Shown piece after piece: positions 7,449 to 15,972 of a stretch of DNA of 64,000 nucleotides. How positions within the stretch are numbered: position 1 is the first letter of the stretch; every line of letters starts with the position of its first letter. The stretch is taken from assembly GCA_964476705.1 (NCBI GenBank), contig CAYZBM010000002.1:1-64000 (forward strand), written 5' to 3'. The translations under genes were made by a program, and so were the position numbers. The notes beneath the pieces were generated by a model that had not been told where the DNA came from, ran no database searches, and saw only the letters and a program-made list of their open reading frames with translations. Origin of the DNA: CAYZBM01 sp964476705 (lineage in GTDB: Bacteria; Pseudomonadota; Alphaproteobacteria; Rickettsiales; UBA6187).

Positions 7449-8552
7449 ATGACAACATTATTTGATAAAATAAAGCTTGGCGACATTACTCTTGCTAACA
7501 GGATCGTTATGGCTCCGTTAACCAGAATGAGAAGTAAGCAACCTGGAAATATCCCCCAAGAAATTAATGCTAAATATTATGCTCAGAGAGCAACAGCAGG
7601 ACTAATTATTTCTGAAGCAACTCAGGTTTCACAGCAGGGTCAAGGTTATCCAGCTACCCCAGGAATTTATTCAGAAGATCAAGTTAAAGGTTGGAGATTA
7701 GTTACTGATTCTGTTCATAAAGCTGGCGGAAAAATATTTCTTCAATTATGGCATGTAGGTAGGGTATCTCATAGATCTCATCAGCCCAATGGAGATCTTC
7801 CAGTTTCGGCATCCGCAATTAAGCCAGAAAATAGCGGAACCTTTTCAGCGCAGTGGAAACCAGTTTCTCTTGAAACTCCTCGTGCTTTAGAATTATCTGA
7901 AATACCATCAATTATTAATGATTTTAAGAAAGGTGCTGAAAACGCAAAAGCTGCGGGCTTTGATGGCGTTGAGGTTCATGGAGCAAATGGATATTTAATA
8001 GACCAGTTTTTACAAGATGGTTCTAATAAAAGAACAGATATTTATGGAGGATCTGTAGAAAATAGAGCTAGATTACTGTTGGAAATAATAGATAGTGTTA
8101 TAAGTATATTTGGTAAAGATAGAGTTGGCGTTAGATTGTCTCCTTATGGGACATTTAATGATATGAAAGATAGCGATCCTAAGGCCTTATTTTCTTATGT
8201 TCTAGATGAGCTTAATATAAGAGGTATTGCTTATGTTCATATGATAGAGCCAAGAGCAACAAGTGCTGGTGGTAATGATGATTTTAACCCTGAGGCTCCA
8301 AGTACCTCTCAATTATTTAAGAAGCACTTTAAAGGAATCTTTATTTCAGCTGGAGGTTACAACTCAGAATTAGCTAAAAAGGCAATTGATTCAGGACAAA
8401 CTGATGCTATTGCTTTTGGTAGATTATTTATTTCTAATCCAGATCTTCCTAAAAGATTAAAGTTGGGCCATGATCTTAATAAATATGACCGATCTACATT
8501 TTATGGTGGTAGCGAGAAAGGCTATACTGATTATCCGTTTATGGATGAATAG
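7449..8552 (+). CDS. old yellow enzyme family alkene reductase (NemA-like)
   Basis: A 367-residue FMN-dependent TIM-barrel reductase. Family features: LANRIVMAPLTRMRS at residues about 15-29, QLWHVGRVSH near 100 (substrate-side residues), GVEVHGANGYLIDQFL (His-x2-Asn that binds the substrate carbonyl), GGSVENRARL, RLSPYG, and the FMN phosphate site near FISAGGY and IAFGRLFISNPDL. It reduces activated C=C bonds of enones, maleimides or nitro compounds with NAD(P)H. Next to lipid modification and peroxide-defence genes, it may detoxify electrophiles from lipid oxidation (inference). A palindromic terminator follows. Confidence 0.93.
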   Translation: MTTLFDKIKLGDITLANRIVMAPLTRMRSKQPGNIPQEINAKYYAQRATAGLIISEATQVSQQGQGYPATPGIYSEDQVKGWRLVTDSVHKAGGKIFLQLWHVGRVSHRSHQPNGDLPVSASAIKPENSGTFSAQWKPVSLETPRALELSEIPSIINDFKKGAENAKAAGFDGVEVHGANGYLIDQFLQDGSNKRTDIYGGSVENRARLLLEIIDSVISIFGKDRVGVRLSPYGTFNDMKDSDPKALFSYVLDELNIRGIAYVHMIEPRATSAGGNDDFNPEAPSTSQLFKKHFKGIFISAGGYNSELAKKAIDSGQTDAIAFGRLFISNPDLPKRLKLGHDLNKYDRSTFYGGSEKGYTDYPFMDE

Positions 8553-8598
8553 TTGGTGGTGAAAAAACATCTTAGGATATTTTTTCACAACCGACTAC
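8550..8598. terminator. bidirectional terminator between the old yellow enzyme gene and katG
   Basis: A 22-base imperfect stem (TAGTTGGTGGTGAAAAAACATC with GATATTTTTTCACAACCGACTA, including G-U pairs) around the loop TTAG, with an A tract before and a T tract after the loop, so it can work on both strands. It sits exactly between two convergent genes and is related in sequence to the terminator at 44307-44354. Confidence 0.75.
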
Positions 8599-10793
8599 TA
8601 TAAATCAAAGCGATCAAGATTCATTACCTTATTCCATACAGATATAAAATCTTCAATAAATTTTTGTTTAGAGTCATCACTTGCATAAACTTCGGCTATG
8701 GCTCTAAGCTGAGAGTTTGAGCCAAATATAAGATCAACTATAGTGCCGGTCCATTTTAGATTTCCAGACTTTCTATCATATCCTTCTAATATATTTTTAT
8801 CTATAGCCGCTTTTTGCCAATTAGTATTCATATCGAGTAGATTTATAAAATAATCATTGGTTAGAGTTTCTGGTTTTGTTGTAAAGATTCCATATTTTGT
8901 TTTATTAAAATTGGTATTTAATACCCGCATTCCACCAAGAAGAACTGTCATTTCAGGAGCAGTTAATTTTAGTAAATTTGCTTTGTCTAATAGCATATCG
9001 CTTGCAAACTCCTCATATCCTTTACGGATATAATTACGAAAGCCATCGGCAATTGGTTCTAGAACCGCAAAAGAGCTTATGTCGGTTTGTTCTTGTAAAG
9101 TATCCATACGTCCAGCTGAAAAAGGAACTTTAAAGTCGTAGCCAGCTTTTCTAATAGCTTCTTCAACCGCAGCTACGCCGCCCAGAACAATTAAATCAGC
9201 TAAAGAAACTTTCTTTCCAGTAGATTGCTTACTATTAAATTCATTCTTAATTAATTCTAAAGCATTAAGTACTTTGTTTAGCTCTATAGATCTGTTAACT
9301 TCCCAATCTTTTTGAGGATTTAGACGAATACGTGCTCCATTTGCCCCGCCTCTCTTGTCGCTATTACGGTATGTAGAAGCTGAAGCCCAGGCAGTTGAGA
9401 CCAACTGAGATATAGATATATCTAATGCCAGTATTTTAGATTTTAGACAATTGATGTCATTATCATCTATAAGTTCGTGGTTAAGTTTAGGTATAGGGTC
9501 TTGCCAGATTAGCACTTCTTGAGGAACTAGAGGGCCAAGATAACGAGTAATTGGTCCCATATCACGGTGAGTAAGTTTAAACCAAGCTCTAGCAAAAGCA
9601 TCTGCAAACTCTTTATTATTCTGCATAAAGCGACGAGATATTTTTTCGTAAATTGGATCCATTTTAAGGGCCATATCTGCCGTAGACATCATTGGAGCGT
9701 GATATTTGTTTTTCTCATGCGCATCAGGAACTGCATTTTTTGCCTTAGGATCTTTTGGCGTCCATTGATGTGCTCCAGATGGGCTTTTTGTCAGTTCCCA
9801 TTCATATCCAAATAAATTTTCAAAATAACCATTATCCCATTTAATAGGATTATTTGTCCATGCTCCTTCAAGGCCACTACTTATAGTATGAACTCCTTTT
9901 CCGCTTTTATAGGAGTTTTTCCACCCCAATCCTTGCTCTTTTATATCTGCAGCCTCAGGTTCAGAAGAAACATATTTGCTTGGATCTTCAGCTCCATGGC
10001 ATTTACCAAAAGTATGCCCGCCAGCAACAAGTGCAACGGTTTCTTCATCATCCATAGCCATGCGCGCGAATGTTTCTCTTATATCTTTAGCAGAAGCAAT
10101 AGGATCTGGATTACCATTCGGTCCCTCTGGATTTACATAAATTAGTCCCATTTGAACTGCAGCTAGTGGATTGTCAAGCTTACGATCCTCTTTATAGCGC
10201 TCATCTGCTAACCATTTATCTTCTGGCCCCCAATAAATATTTTCTTCTGGCTCCCAAATATCTTCGCGACCACCTGCAAAACCAAAAGTTTTAAGCCCCA
10301 TAGAATCTAAGGCTACATTTCCGGCAAGAATCATTAAATCGGCCCAAGATATTAGATTGCCATATTTTTGTTTAATAGGCCAAAGCAAACGGCGAGCTTT
10401 ATCAAGATTTACATTATCAGGCCAACTATTTAGTGGGGCAAAACGCTGTGCTCCAGAGCCAGCTCCGCCTCTACCATCGGCTATTCGATAAGTACCGGCA
10501 CTATGCCAAGCCATACGAATAAAGAACGGTCCATAATGACCATAGTCTGCCGGCCACCAATCTTGAGAGTCTGTCATTAAGTTATGTAAGTCTTTTATAA
10601 TTGCATCTAGATCTAGTTTATTGAAAGCTTCGGTATAATTAAAATTTTTATCCAAAGGATTAGAATTAGAGCTAGCTTGGTTTAATATTTTTAGGTTTAA
10701 TTGATTTGGCCACCAATTTGCATTACTATGAGTGTTGGTTTTTGCTGTTGTATTAGATCCAACAGAGAAAGGGCATTTTGGTTGATTAGTCAT
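8598..10793 (-). CDS. katG: catalase-peroxidase
   Basis: A 731-residue bifunctional haem catalase-peroxidase, the normal full length. The N-terminal half holds the distal pocket R93, W96, H97 (RMAWHSAGTYR), a DGRGGAGSG loop, and the proximal-side motif VALVAGGHTFGKCHGA. The second, haem-free, peroxidase-like domain is complete (PFSAGRMD, VLLGGMRVL). The tyrosine of the Trp-Tyr-Met adduct is expected in the MGLIYVNPEGPNG segment. The protein removes hydrogen peroxide in the cytosol. No nearby oxyR is visible; the fur gene at 12967 may be relevant but is not adjacent. A palindromic repeat lies just upstream (10808-10955). Confidence 0.97.
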   Translation of the reverse strand: MTNQPKCPFSVGSNTTAKTNTHSNANWWPNQLNLKILNQASSNSNPLDKNFNYTEAFNKLDLDAIIKDLHNLMTDSQDWWPADYGHYGPFFIRMAWHSAGTYRIADGRGGAGSGAQRFAPLNSWPDNVNLDKARRLLWPIKQKYGNLISWADLMILAGNVALDSMGLKTFGFAGGREDIWEPEENIYWGPEDKWLADERYKEDRKLDNPLAAVQMGLIYVNPEGPNGNPDPIASAKDIRETFARMAMDDEETVALVAGGHTFGKCHGAEDPSKYVSSEPEAADIKEQGLGWKNSYKSGKGVHTISSGLEGAWTNNPIKWDNGYFENLFGYEWELTKSPSGAHQWTPKDPKAKNAVPDAHEKNKYHAPMMSTADMALKMDPIYEKISRRFMQNNKEFADAFARAWFKLTHRDMGPITRYLGPLVPQEVLIWQDPIPKLNHELIDDNDINCLKSKILALDISISQLVSTAWASASTYRNSDKRGGANGARIRLNPQKDWEVNRSIELNKVLNALELIKNEFNSKQSTGKKVSLADLIVLGGVAAVEEAIRKAGYDFKVPFSAGRMDTLQEQTDISSFAVLEPIADGFRNYIRKGYEEFASDMLLDKANLLKLTAPEMTVLLGGMRVLNTNFNKTKYGIFTTKPETLTNDYFINLLDMNTNWQKAAIDKNILEGYDRKSGNLKWTGTIVDLIFGSNSQLRAIAEVYASDDSKQKFIEDFISVWNKVMNLDRFDL

Positions 10794-10807
10794 TTATTAT
10801 CGCTCAT

Positions 10808-10955
10808 ATAGCAGTTAAAGCTTGCGCTTACCTAAATTTTTATGGATCTCGGTCTCAAAGTACTCGGGATATGTGTAGCATCATAGCAATGATTTATTTA
10901 AATAATTAAAACAGAAAATCATTAGCAAATCAGCGATTTATTATTGATCTACTAT
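10808..10955 (-). repeat. palindromic element, family A, reverse copy upstream of katG
   Basis: On the minus strand this reads ATAGTAGATCAATAATAAATC... and ends ...AAGCTTTAACTGCTAT, the same layout as the copies at 21095, 34504 and 53380, with the core TATGATGCTACACATATCC-like segment and a GGATC-type second hairpin. It is longer (148 bp) and more diverged. A further fragment starting ATAGCAG follows at 10983-11003. The katG promoter region therefore lies inside or next to repeat DNA. Confidence 0.75.
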
Positions 10956-11016
10956 AGTTTATATTTTAAATAACAACTAAATATAGCAGAACAAGCAATG
11001 ATTTGCTACCTGATTT

Positions 11017-11047
11017 ATAAAAAATATCTTATGATATTTTTTTGCGT
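11017..11047 (-). terminator. terminator-like hairpin after the Ohr/OsmC gene
   Basis: AAAAAATATC, loop TTAT, GATATTTTTT forms a 10-base AT stem ending in T residues on either strand, just beyond the stop codon of the gene at 11059. The A/T stem alone is weak. Its core sequence matches the inner part of the two terminators at 8550 and 44307. Confidence 0.5.
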
Positions 11048-11058
11048 ACAACTAAATA

Positions 11059-11466
11059 TTACTTTTTAATATTTAAAATAACATCAATATTTCCTCTGGT
11101 AGCCTTAGAATAAGGGCAGCCTTCATGAGCTTGATCGATAATTTTTTTTGCAGTTTCATCATCAACTCCAGGAAGAGTAACATCTAAAATTACACTGATA
11201 AAATATCCACCATCATCATCTTGATTTAAATTAACAGCTGCCTGAACTTTAATTTCTGAGATTGCAATTTTATGTTTTTTAGCAACTCCTTCAACCGCGC
11301 TACCAAAGCAAGCACTATAGCCAGCTGCAAATAATTGTTCAGGATTAGTCCCTGGTTTATTGCTTCCGGGAGCAGAAAGTTTTACTGAGAGTTGTTTGTC
11401 GTCAGTTTCTGAGTAACCATTGCGACCTGATATTGTTGTAGCGTGAGCTGTGTAGAGAATCTTCAT
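11059..11466 (-). CDS. organic hydroperoxide resistance protein (Ohr/OsmC family)
   Basis: A 135-residue thiol peroxidase. The first catalytic Cys lies in QLFAAGYSACFGSAVEGVA (near residue 54) and the second in DQAHEGCPYSKATRG (near 118), the Ohr arrangement, together with the Ohr-type N-terminal YTAHATTISGRNGYSETDD. It reduces organic and lipid hydroperoxides with dithiol reductants. A clear AAAAGGAAT ribosome binding site precedes the ATG. With katG and the lipid-modifying genes it forms a peroxide-defence block. A palindromic element (11502-11650) lies upstream. Confidence 0.92.
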   Translation of the reverse strand: MKILYTAHATTISGRNGYSETDDKQLSVKLSAPGSNKPGTNPEQLFAAGYSACFGSAVEGVAKKHKIAISEIKVQAAVNLNQDDDGGYFISVILDVTLPGVDDETAKKIIDQAHEGCPYSKATRGNIDVILNIKK

Positions 11467-11501
11467 ATGAGTTATTCCTTTTTTAGATTAGAAATTAATC
11501 T

Positions 11502-11650
11502 ATAGTAGATCAAGAAATAATTTACCTCTAATCAATAATTATTAAATTATTTCTATGATGCTACATATCCTGAAAAAACATATACTTATAATACTATTTA
11601 TGTTTTGTTCAGGATCCATAATATAGGTCATTTCAATCATGAAATACTAT
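11502..11650 (+). repeat. palindromic element, family B, full copy
   Basis: Starts ATAGTAGATCAAG and ends TGAAATACTAT. It is almost identical to the copy at 831-980; the visible differences include TTTGTTCAGGATCC instead of TTTGCTGAAGGATCC (one base shorter) and one base in the tail. High identity suggests recent spread within the genome. It lies in the 680 bp gap between ohr and tmk, which otherwise holds tRNA-Ala and no gene that I can support. Confidence 0.88.
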
Positions 11651-11934
11651 AGCCTATTTCTTATTAAAATTTAATCATAAAATAAGGAAAAATAATAAAG
11701 AAGGTGTAAAGTGTGAGTTTTAGTGTGTTTGAACGATAAGAGAGCTGGATATTACAGAATATTTAAATAAGTCCGTCTATGCGCTCAAGACTTTAAAATA
11801 TGATTATAGCTGATAATTATGTAGTTTACTTAAGGTGCTTGGAAATTGCTGATTAGCTACGACGCGACATCCACTTCTCTCGCTTACGTCAGCTTCTCTC
11901 TATGCTCGTCGCGCCGAAGCGTAGCGAAGGCGGA

Positions 11935-12010
11935 TGGTGGAGCCTAGGAGGGTCGAACTCCTGACCTCCTGAATGCAAATCAGGCGCTCTACCAACTGAG
12001 CTAAGGCCCC
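11935..12010 (-). tRNA. tRNA-Ala (anticodon TGC)
   Basis: The minus strand reads GGGGCCTTAGCTCAGTTGGT..., with D arm, anticodon loop TTTGCAT, T loop TTCGACC and acceptor strand AGGCTCC followed by A and encoded CCA. The acceptor stem has the G3-U70 pair that identifies alanine tRNA. Boundaries include the CCA. Confidence 0.95.
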
Positions 12011-12148
12011 ATAAAAAGTTGTAAGTTTAAGACTAACTTACTTTTGGTTTTGGCGCTTTTACACCAAAAAAACCTCAAGGTCAATTGCTTTAAAGATAAT
12101 TTTATAATAAAAATTATTTTAGAGCCTAATTTTAGGCTAATTTATTAT

Positions 12149-12769
12149 TTATAATCTGGTAATTATAATTTTATTTATCTGCTGGGTTATGGTTTTTATA
12201 TCTTGATTAGCATCTATAATTATATGGGTTTTAGGGTTATTCTGCGCTATTTTTAAGAATCCTTCTCGAACTTTAATATGATATTCTATATTCATGGACT
12301 CATAACGAGTTTCAGTATTGTGACGGCTCACCGAGCGTTTAATTCCTATTTTAGGGTCGATATCTAAAACAAAAGTAAGATCAGGCTTTATGCCAGATGA
12401 GGCAATAATATTTAACTGTTCTATTTGGTTAATATCCATATTGTTGCCGTAACCCTGATAAGCGGTGGTTGAGTCGCAGAATCTATCGCAAATTACCATT
12501 TTGCCTTGTCTCAAAGCAGGTTTAATAACTTTTTCAACATGTTCATTGCGTGCGGCTAAATATAATAATAGTTCTGCGGTTTTTGCCCACTCTTCAGCGC
12601 GGTCTTTAACTACTAAATCTCTAATAACTTCAGCGTTTTTAGTGCCTCCAGGCTCTCTAGTTATAATAGATGGAAGATTTTTTGTGCTAAAAAAATCTTG
12701 TAAAAGTTTAACTTGAGTTGATTTGCCTGATCCTTCAGGTCCTTCAAAAGTAATAAATTTTATGGTCAT
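12149..12769 (-). CDS. tmk: thymidylate kinase
   Basis: A 206-residue dTMP kinase. P-loop EGPEGSGKST at residues about 9-18, the dTMP-binding region around REPGGTKNAEVIRDLV, and the CDRFCDSTTAYQGYG lid-side motif with the catalytic DR pair. It converts dTMP to dTDP in DNA precursor synthesis. It stands alone here between tRNA-Ala and fur rather than next to holB, and is transcribed toward the tRNA. Confidence 0.95.
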   Translation of the reverse strand: MTIKFITFEGPEGSGKSTQVKLLQDFFSTKNLPSIITREPGGTKNAEVIRDLVVKDRAEEWAKTAELLLYLAARNEHVEKVIKPALRQGKMVICDRFCDSTTAYQGYGNNMDINQIEQLNIIASSGIKPDLTFVLDIDPKIGIKRSVSRHNTETRYESMNIEYHIKVREGFLKIAQNNPKTHIIIDANQDIKTITQQINKIIITRL

Positions 12770-12966
12770 GTTATGCTACATTTATTTTGAAAATATTATT
12801 TTATCCTGGTTTATTTCCTAGGTAATAGATTATAATTTACTATCTGCAAAGTTATAAAAGTCAGATTTTTAAGGTAGTAATCAATAAATATTTAGTTTAT
12901 ATGTTGGTTTTAGCATTTTAATATATGTATATTGTATAAAAATATAAAGATCTAAAAGAAATAATT

Positions 12967-13377
12967 ATGACCTCACGTATTGAAAAATTATGTATCGAAA
13001 AAGGTCTTAAAATGACCGAACAAAGACGGATTGTAGCGCAAATTATCTCTGAATCGCATGATCATCCCGATGTTGAAGAAATCTATAATCGTGCGGTTAA
13101 TAAAGACCCAAATATCAGTATTGCAACTGTATATAGAACTATGCGAATGTTTGAAGAGGCTGAGATTGTGAATAAACATGATTTTGGCGATGGAAGATCG
13201 CGTTATGAAGAATCTTCAACCGAGCATCATGATCATTTAATTGATATTAAAAGTGGCAAAATTATAGAATTTCACGACGAAGATATTGAATTATTGCAAG
13301 AAAAAATTGCTAAAAAACTGGGCTACAAATTAGTTGACCATCGTTTAGAGCTTTATGCTGTGCCGATTAAGGAATAG
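12967..13377 (+). CDS. fur: Fur family ferric uptake regulator
   Basis: A 136-residue winged-helix regulator. The N-terminal DNA-binding domain includes KMTEQRRIVAQII and ISIATVYRTMRMFEEA (recognition helix). The dimer domain has the metal-site segment TEHHDHLID, with later His and Glu residues (EFHDED, DHRLELY). The CxxC structural-zinc cysteines of gamma-proteobacterial Fur are absent, which is common among alphaproteobacterial family members, so the metal and signal could be iron or manganese. Its place upstream of miaB is conserved in many Alphaproteobacteria, though here an unrelated minus-strand gene separates them. Confidence 0.9.
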   Translation: MTSRIEKLCIEKGLKMTEQRRIVAQIISESHDHPDVEEIYNRAVNKDPNISIATVYRTMRMFEEAEIVNKHDFGDGRSRYEESSTEHHDHLIDIKSGKIIEFHDEDIELLQEKIAKKLGYKLVDHRLELYAVPIKE

Positions 13378-13382
13378 TACTA

Positions 13383-14264
13383 TTATCCACGTTTTCTTGG
13401 TTCTGCCGGCTTAGCAGCGGCGGAATCTAACTTCATATCTGGATCTATTTGTAAAGATTCAAGTTGCTTTATAAGGCCTACGAAGTCATCGTAGCAACTA
13501 TTAAGTAGCTTTGGATCTTGATCTAAACTATGGACAGAGTCTAGACTATCTATTACTTGCTTGCATTTTTTTTTAAATTCATTTGGATTTGAATCGCGTA
13601 ATTTTATTAATTCAGCAACTCTTTTTTGTTCTGCTCCGCTTAATAATTTTTCTTTAAGATTTTTTGCTACCATTTTGCCATTATCAAAAATTACTTCTGG
13701 AATCCTTGTAGCCCCTGGCCTTAGGTAAAAAAGTAGATCAGATTCAACTTGTCGTATTTTATTCTGGTTTATACCAAAATCAAATTTAATTTTTGGACGC
13801 TGGCGTTCTTCTTCTAAAGAACTTGCGTTTTGAGGAGAAATTATATCTATTTTGCTAAAAGTACATTTCCCGTCTTTAAATTCTGCAGCTACCGCTATAT
13901 CAGGATTTAAGGTCTTTATTTGATATTCTAACTTTAATTCCGTTAGTTTGTCTTTTAAGTAACAAGTTCTATTAGAAGATTTTTCTTTTTCTGGCACTAG
14001 AATTATTATTGATGGCTTTTTGCCCTCACTTTCTTCCTTCTGTAATTTATCAAGTTCAGTTTCTATAAAATCAAGTCTTGTAGACATGGTTATGCTAGTT
14101 ACGGAAGCCATATCCTTAGAATTATTCATAATTAAATATACGCTTTGAACGTTAGTAGAATCCATTCTTCCTGTTACAAAAGTTATTTCAGAACCTTTTA
14201 TTCTAGCAGTTTGATTGTTAAATAAAATAAGCCCTCTAAGATCTTGAGATTCTGCTTTTGCCAT
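13383..14264 (-). CDS. hypothetical protein, 293 residues
   Basis: No family recognised. A soluble, highly charged protein without signal peptide or membrane helix. The N-terminal half (about 5-170) looks mixed alpha/beta; the C-terminal half (about 200-275) is helical and Lys/Leu rich, and the last 15 residues are a disordered AAKPAEPRKRG tail. Cysteines are sparse. It sits between fur and miaB on the opposite strand, ending five bases from the fur stop, in a place where related genomes usually have nothing or a short spacer. It may be lineage-specific, possibly an effector or phage-derived, but nothing in the sequence decides this. Confidence 0.6.
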   Translation of the reverse strand: MAKAESQDLRGLILFNNQTARIKGSEITFVTGRMDSTNVQSVYLIMNNSKDMASVTSITMSTRLDFIETELDKLQKEESEGKKPSIIILVPEKEKSSNRTCYLKDKLTELKLEYQIKTLNPDIAVAAEFKDGKCTFSKIDIISPQNASSLEEERQRPKIKFDFGINQNKIRQVESDLLFYLRPGATRIPEVIFDNGKMVAKNLKEKLLSGAEQKRVAELIKLRDSNPNEFKKKCKQVIDSLDSVHSLDQDPKLLNSCYDDFVGLIKQLESLQIDPDMKLDSAAAKPAEPRKRG

Positions 14265-14465
14265 AAAAATACTACTCCATTTTGTAAGGAAATAAAAGAT
14301 TTTGCGGTGTATAGATGTATAATACGATAGTTAATATTTTAAAATATTCAAGGTAAAAAAATACAATACTCGCTTTTTTAGTAAATATACTGTATATGCA
14401 AGAACATAAAAATGGGACGTAATTATTAGAAAAAAATTAAAAGACCAACTATATGGTAGAAAAAT

Positions 14466-15818
14466 ATGTCAGCAAAACAACAAAAAAAATTATATATAAA
14501 AACCTATGGTTGTCAGATGAATCAATATGATTCATCAAGAATGTTAGATATTATGAAGCCATATGGTTATGAATTAAGTGAAGATTATGATAATGCGGAT
14601 ATGGTAATTTTAAATACCTGTCATATCAGAGAAAAAGCTGCAGAAAAAGTTTATTCAGACTTAGGTCGGATTAAAAAAGCTAAAAATAAAAAAGAAAATA
14701 AAACTCCAGATGATAAAATGTTAATTGCTGTTGCAGGTTGCGTAGGTCAAGCAGAAGGCGAGGAGATATTTAAACGTGCTCCTTATGTAAATATTGTAGT
14801 GGGCCCGCAATCTTACCAATCATTACCAGATTTAATTAGCAAGGTAAATAGAGATAGAGGCCATGCAATTAATCTAGAATTTGAAGATGATAAATTCGAT
14901 AAGCTACCTGCATCTACAACTGAGCCGGTAAATGGTATGGCTATTGTGTCAGTGCAAGAAGGTTGTGATAAATTTTGTACTTTTTGTGTAGTGCCTTATA
15001 CCCGCGGGGCTGAATATTCTCGGCCAGTTGCAGATATTTATCGGGAATGTTTACAGCAAGCAAGTTTAGGTGCTACAGAAATTACTTTACTTGGGCAAAA
15101 TGTTAATGCTTATCATGGAGTAGATCATGAAGGAAATGTCTGGAACTTAGGAAAATTAATAAATCATATCGCTAATATCCCGCAAATTAAAAGGATTAGA
15201 TATAGTACTTCGCATCCTAGAGATATGCATGAAGAGTTATTTTTAGCTCACGGAAAACAAGAAAAATTAATGCCGTTTTTAAATTTACCAGTGCAGTCAG
15301 GTTCGGATAAAATTTTAAAAGCGATGAATCGTAAACATACCCGTAAGCAATATTTAGAAATTATAAAAAGATTAAGGCAAGAACGGCCTGACATGCAATT
15401 TAGCTCGGATTTTATAATAGGTTTTCCAGGTGAAACCGAAGAAGATTTCCAAGATACTATCGATTTAGCAAGACAAGTTAATTTTATCCAATCTTATTCT
15501 TTTAAATATAGTCCAAGACCAGGAACTCCTGGGGCCGAAATGGATAATCAAGTGGCTGAAGATGTTAAGCTCGAAAGGTTACATAGATTACAAGCTCAGA
15601 TAACTACTCAGCAATTGGCTTTTAACCAATCTTGTGTTGGGAAAATTATGGAAATTATTCCAGAAAAATCTGGTAGAATGGCGGGCCAATTAGCTGGTAA
15701 GACGGTTTATATGCAGTCGGTTTATATTAAAGATGCTCCAGAAAATATTTTAGGACAATTTATAAAAGTTAAAATACTAAATGGTTATGCAAATAGCCTT
15801 GAAGGTGAGTTAATTTAG
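14466..15818 (+). CDS. miaB: tRNA-2-methylthio-N6-dimethylallyladenosine synthase
   Basis: A 450-residue radical SAM methylthiotransferase. The N-terminal domain carries the auxiliary cluster cysteines (YGCQMNQYDS, LNTCHIREKA, AGCVGQ). The radical SAM motif CDKFCTFC with VVPYTRG follows near residue 170, and a C-terminal TRAM domain ends the protein. It adds a methylthio group to i6A37 of tRNAs that read U-starting codons. It is the first gene of a conserved run that continues with phoH, interrupted here by a giant gene. Confidence 0.97.
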   Translation: MSAKQQKKLYIKTYGCQMNQYDSSRMLDIMKPYGYELSEDYDNADMVILNTCHIREKAAEKVYSDLGRIKKAKNKKENKTPDDKMLIAVAGCVGQAEGEEIFKRAPYVNIVVGPQSYQSLPDLISKVNRDRGHAINLEFEDDKFDKLPASTTEPVNGMAIVSVQEGCDKFCTFCVVPYTRGAEYSRPVADIYRECLQQASLGATEITLLGQNVNAYHGVDHEGNVWNLGKLINHIANIPQIKRIRYSTSHPRDMHEELFLAHGKQEKLMPFLNLPVQSGSDKILKAMNRKHTRKQYLEIIKRLRQERPDMQFSSDFIIGFPGETEEDFQDTIDLARQVNFIQSYSFKYSPRPGTPGAEMDNQVAEDVKLERLHRLQAQITTQQLAFNQSCVGKIMEIIPEKSGRMAGQLAGKTVYMQSVYIKDAPENILGQFIKVKILNGYANSLEGELI

Positions 15819-15972
15819 CAAATTGCTTTAAAAGATTAATTCTTAGTTAATTTTAGCAGTTATTTTCTTCTATATTTTTGCATATTATCGCCATTATTAA
15901 CCTTATATTAAGATAATTAACCTACAATTAGTGCTGTAATATTGGTTACAGATTAATTGTAAGGGTAATATC

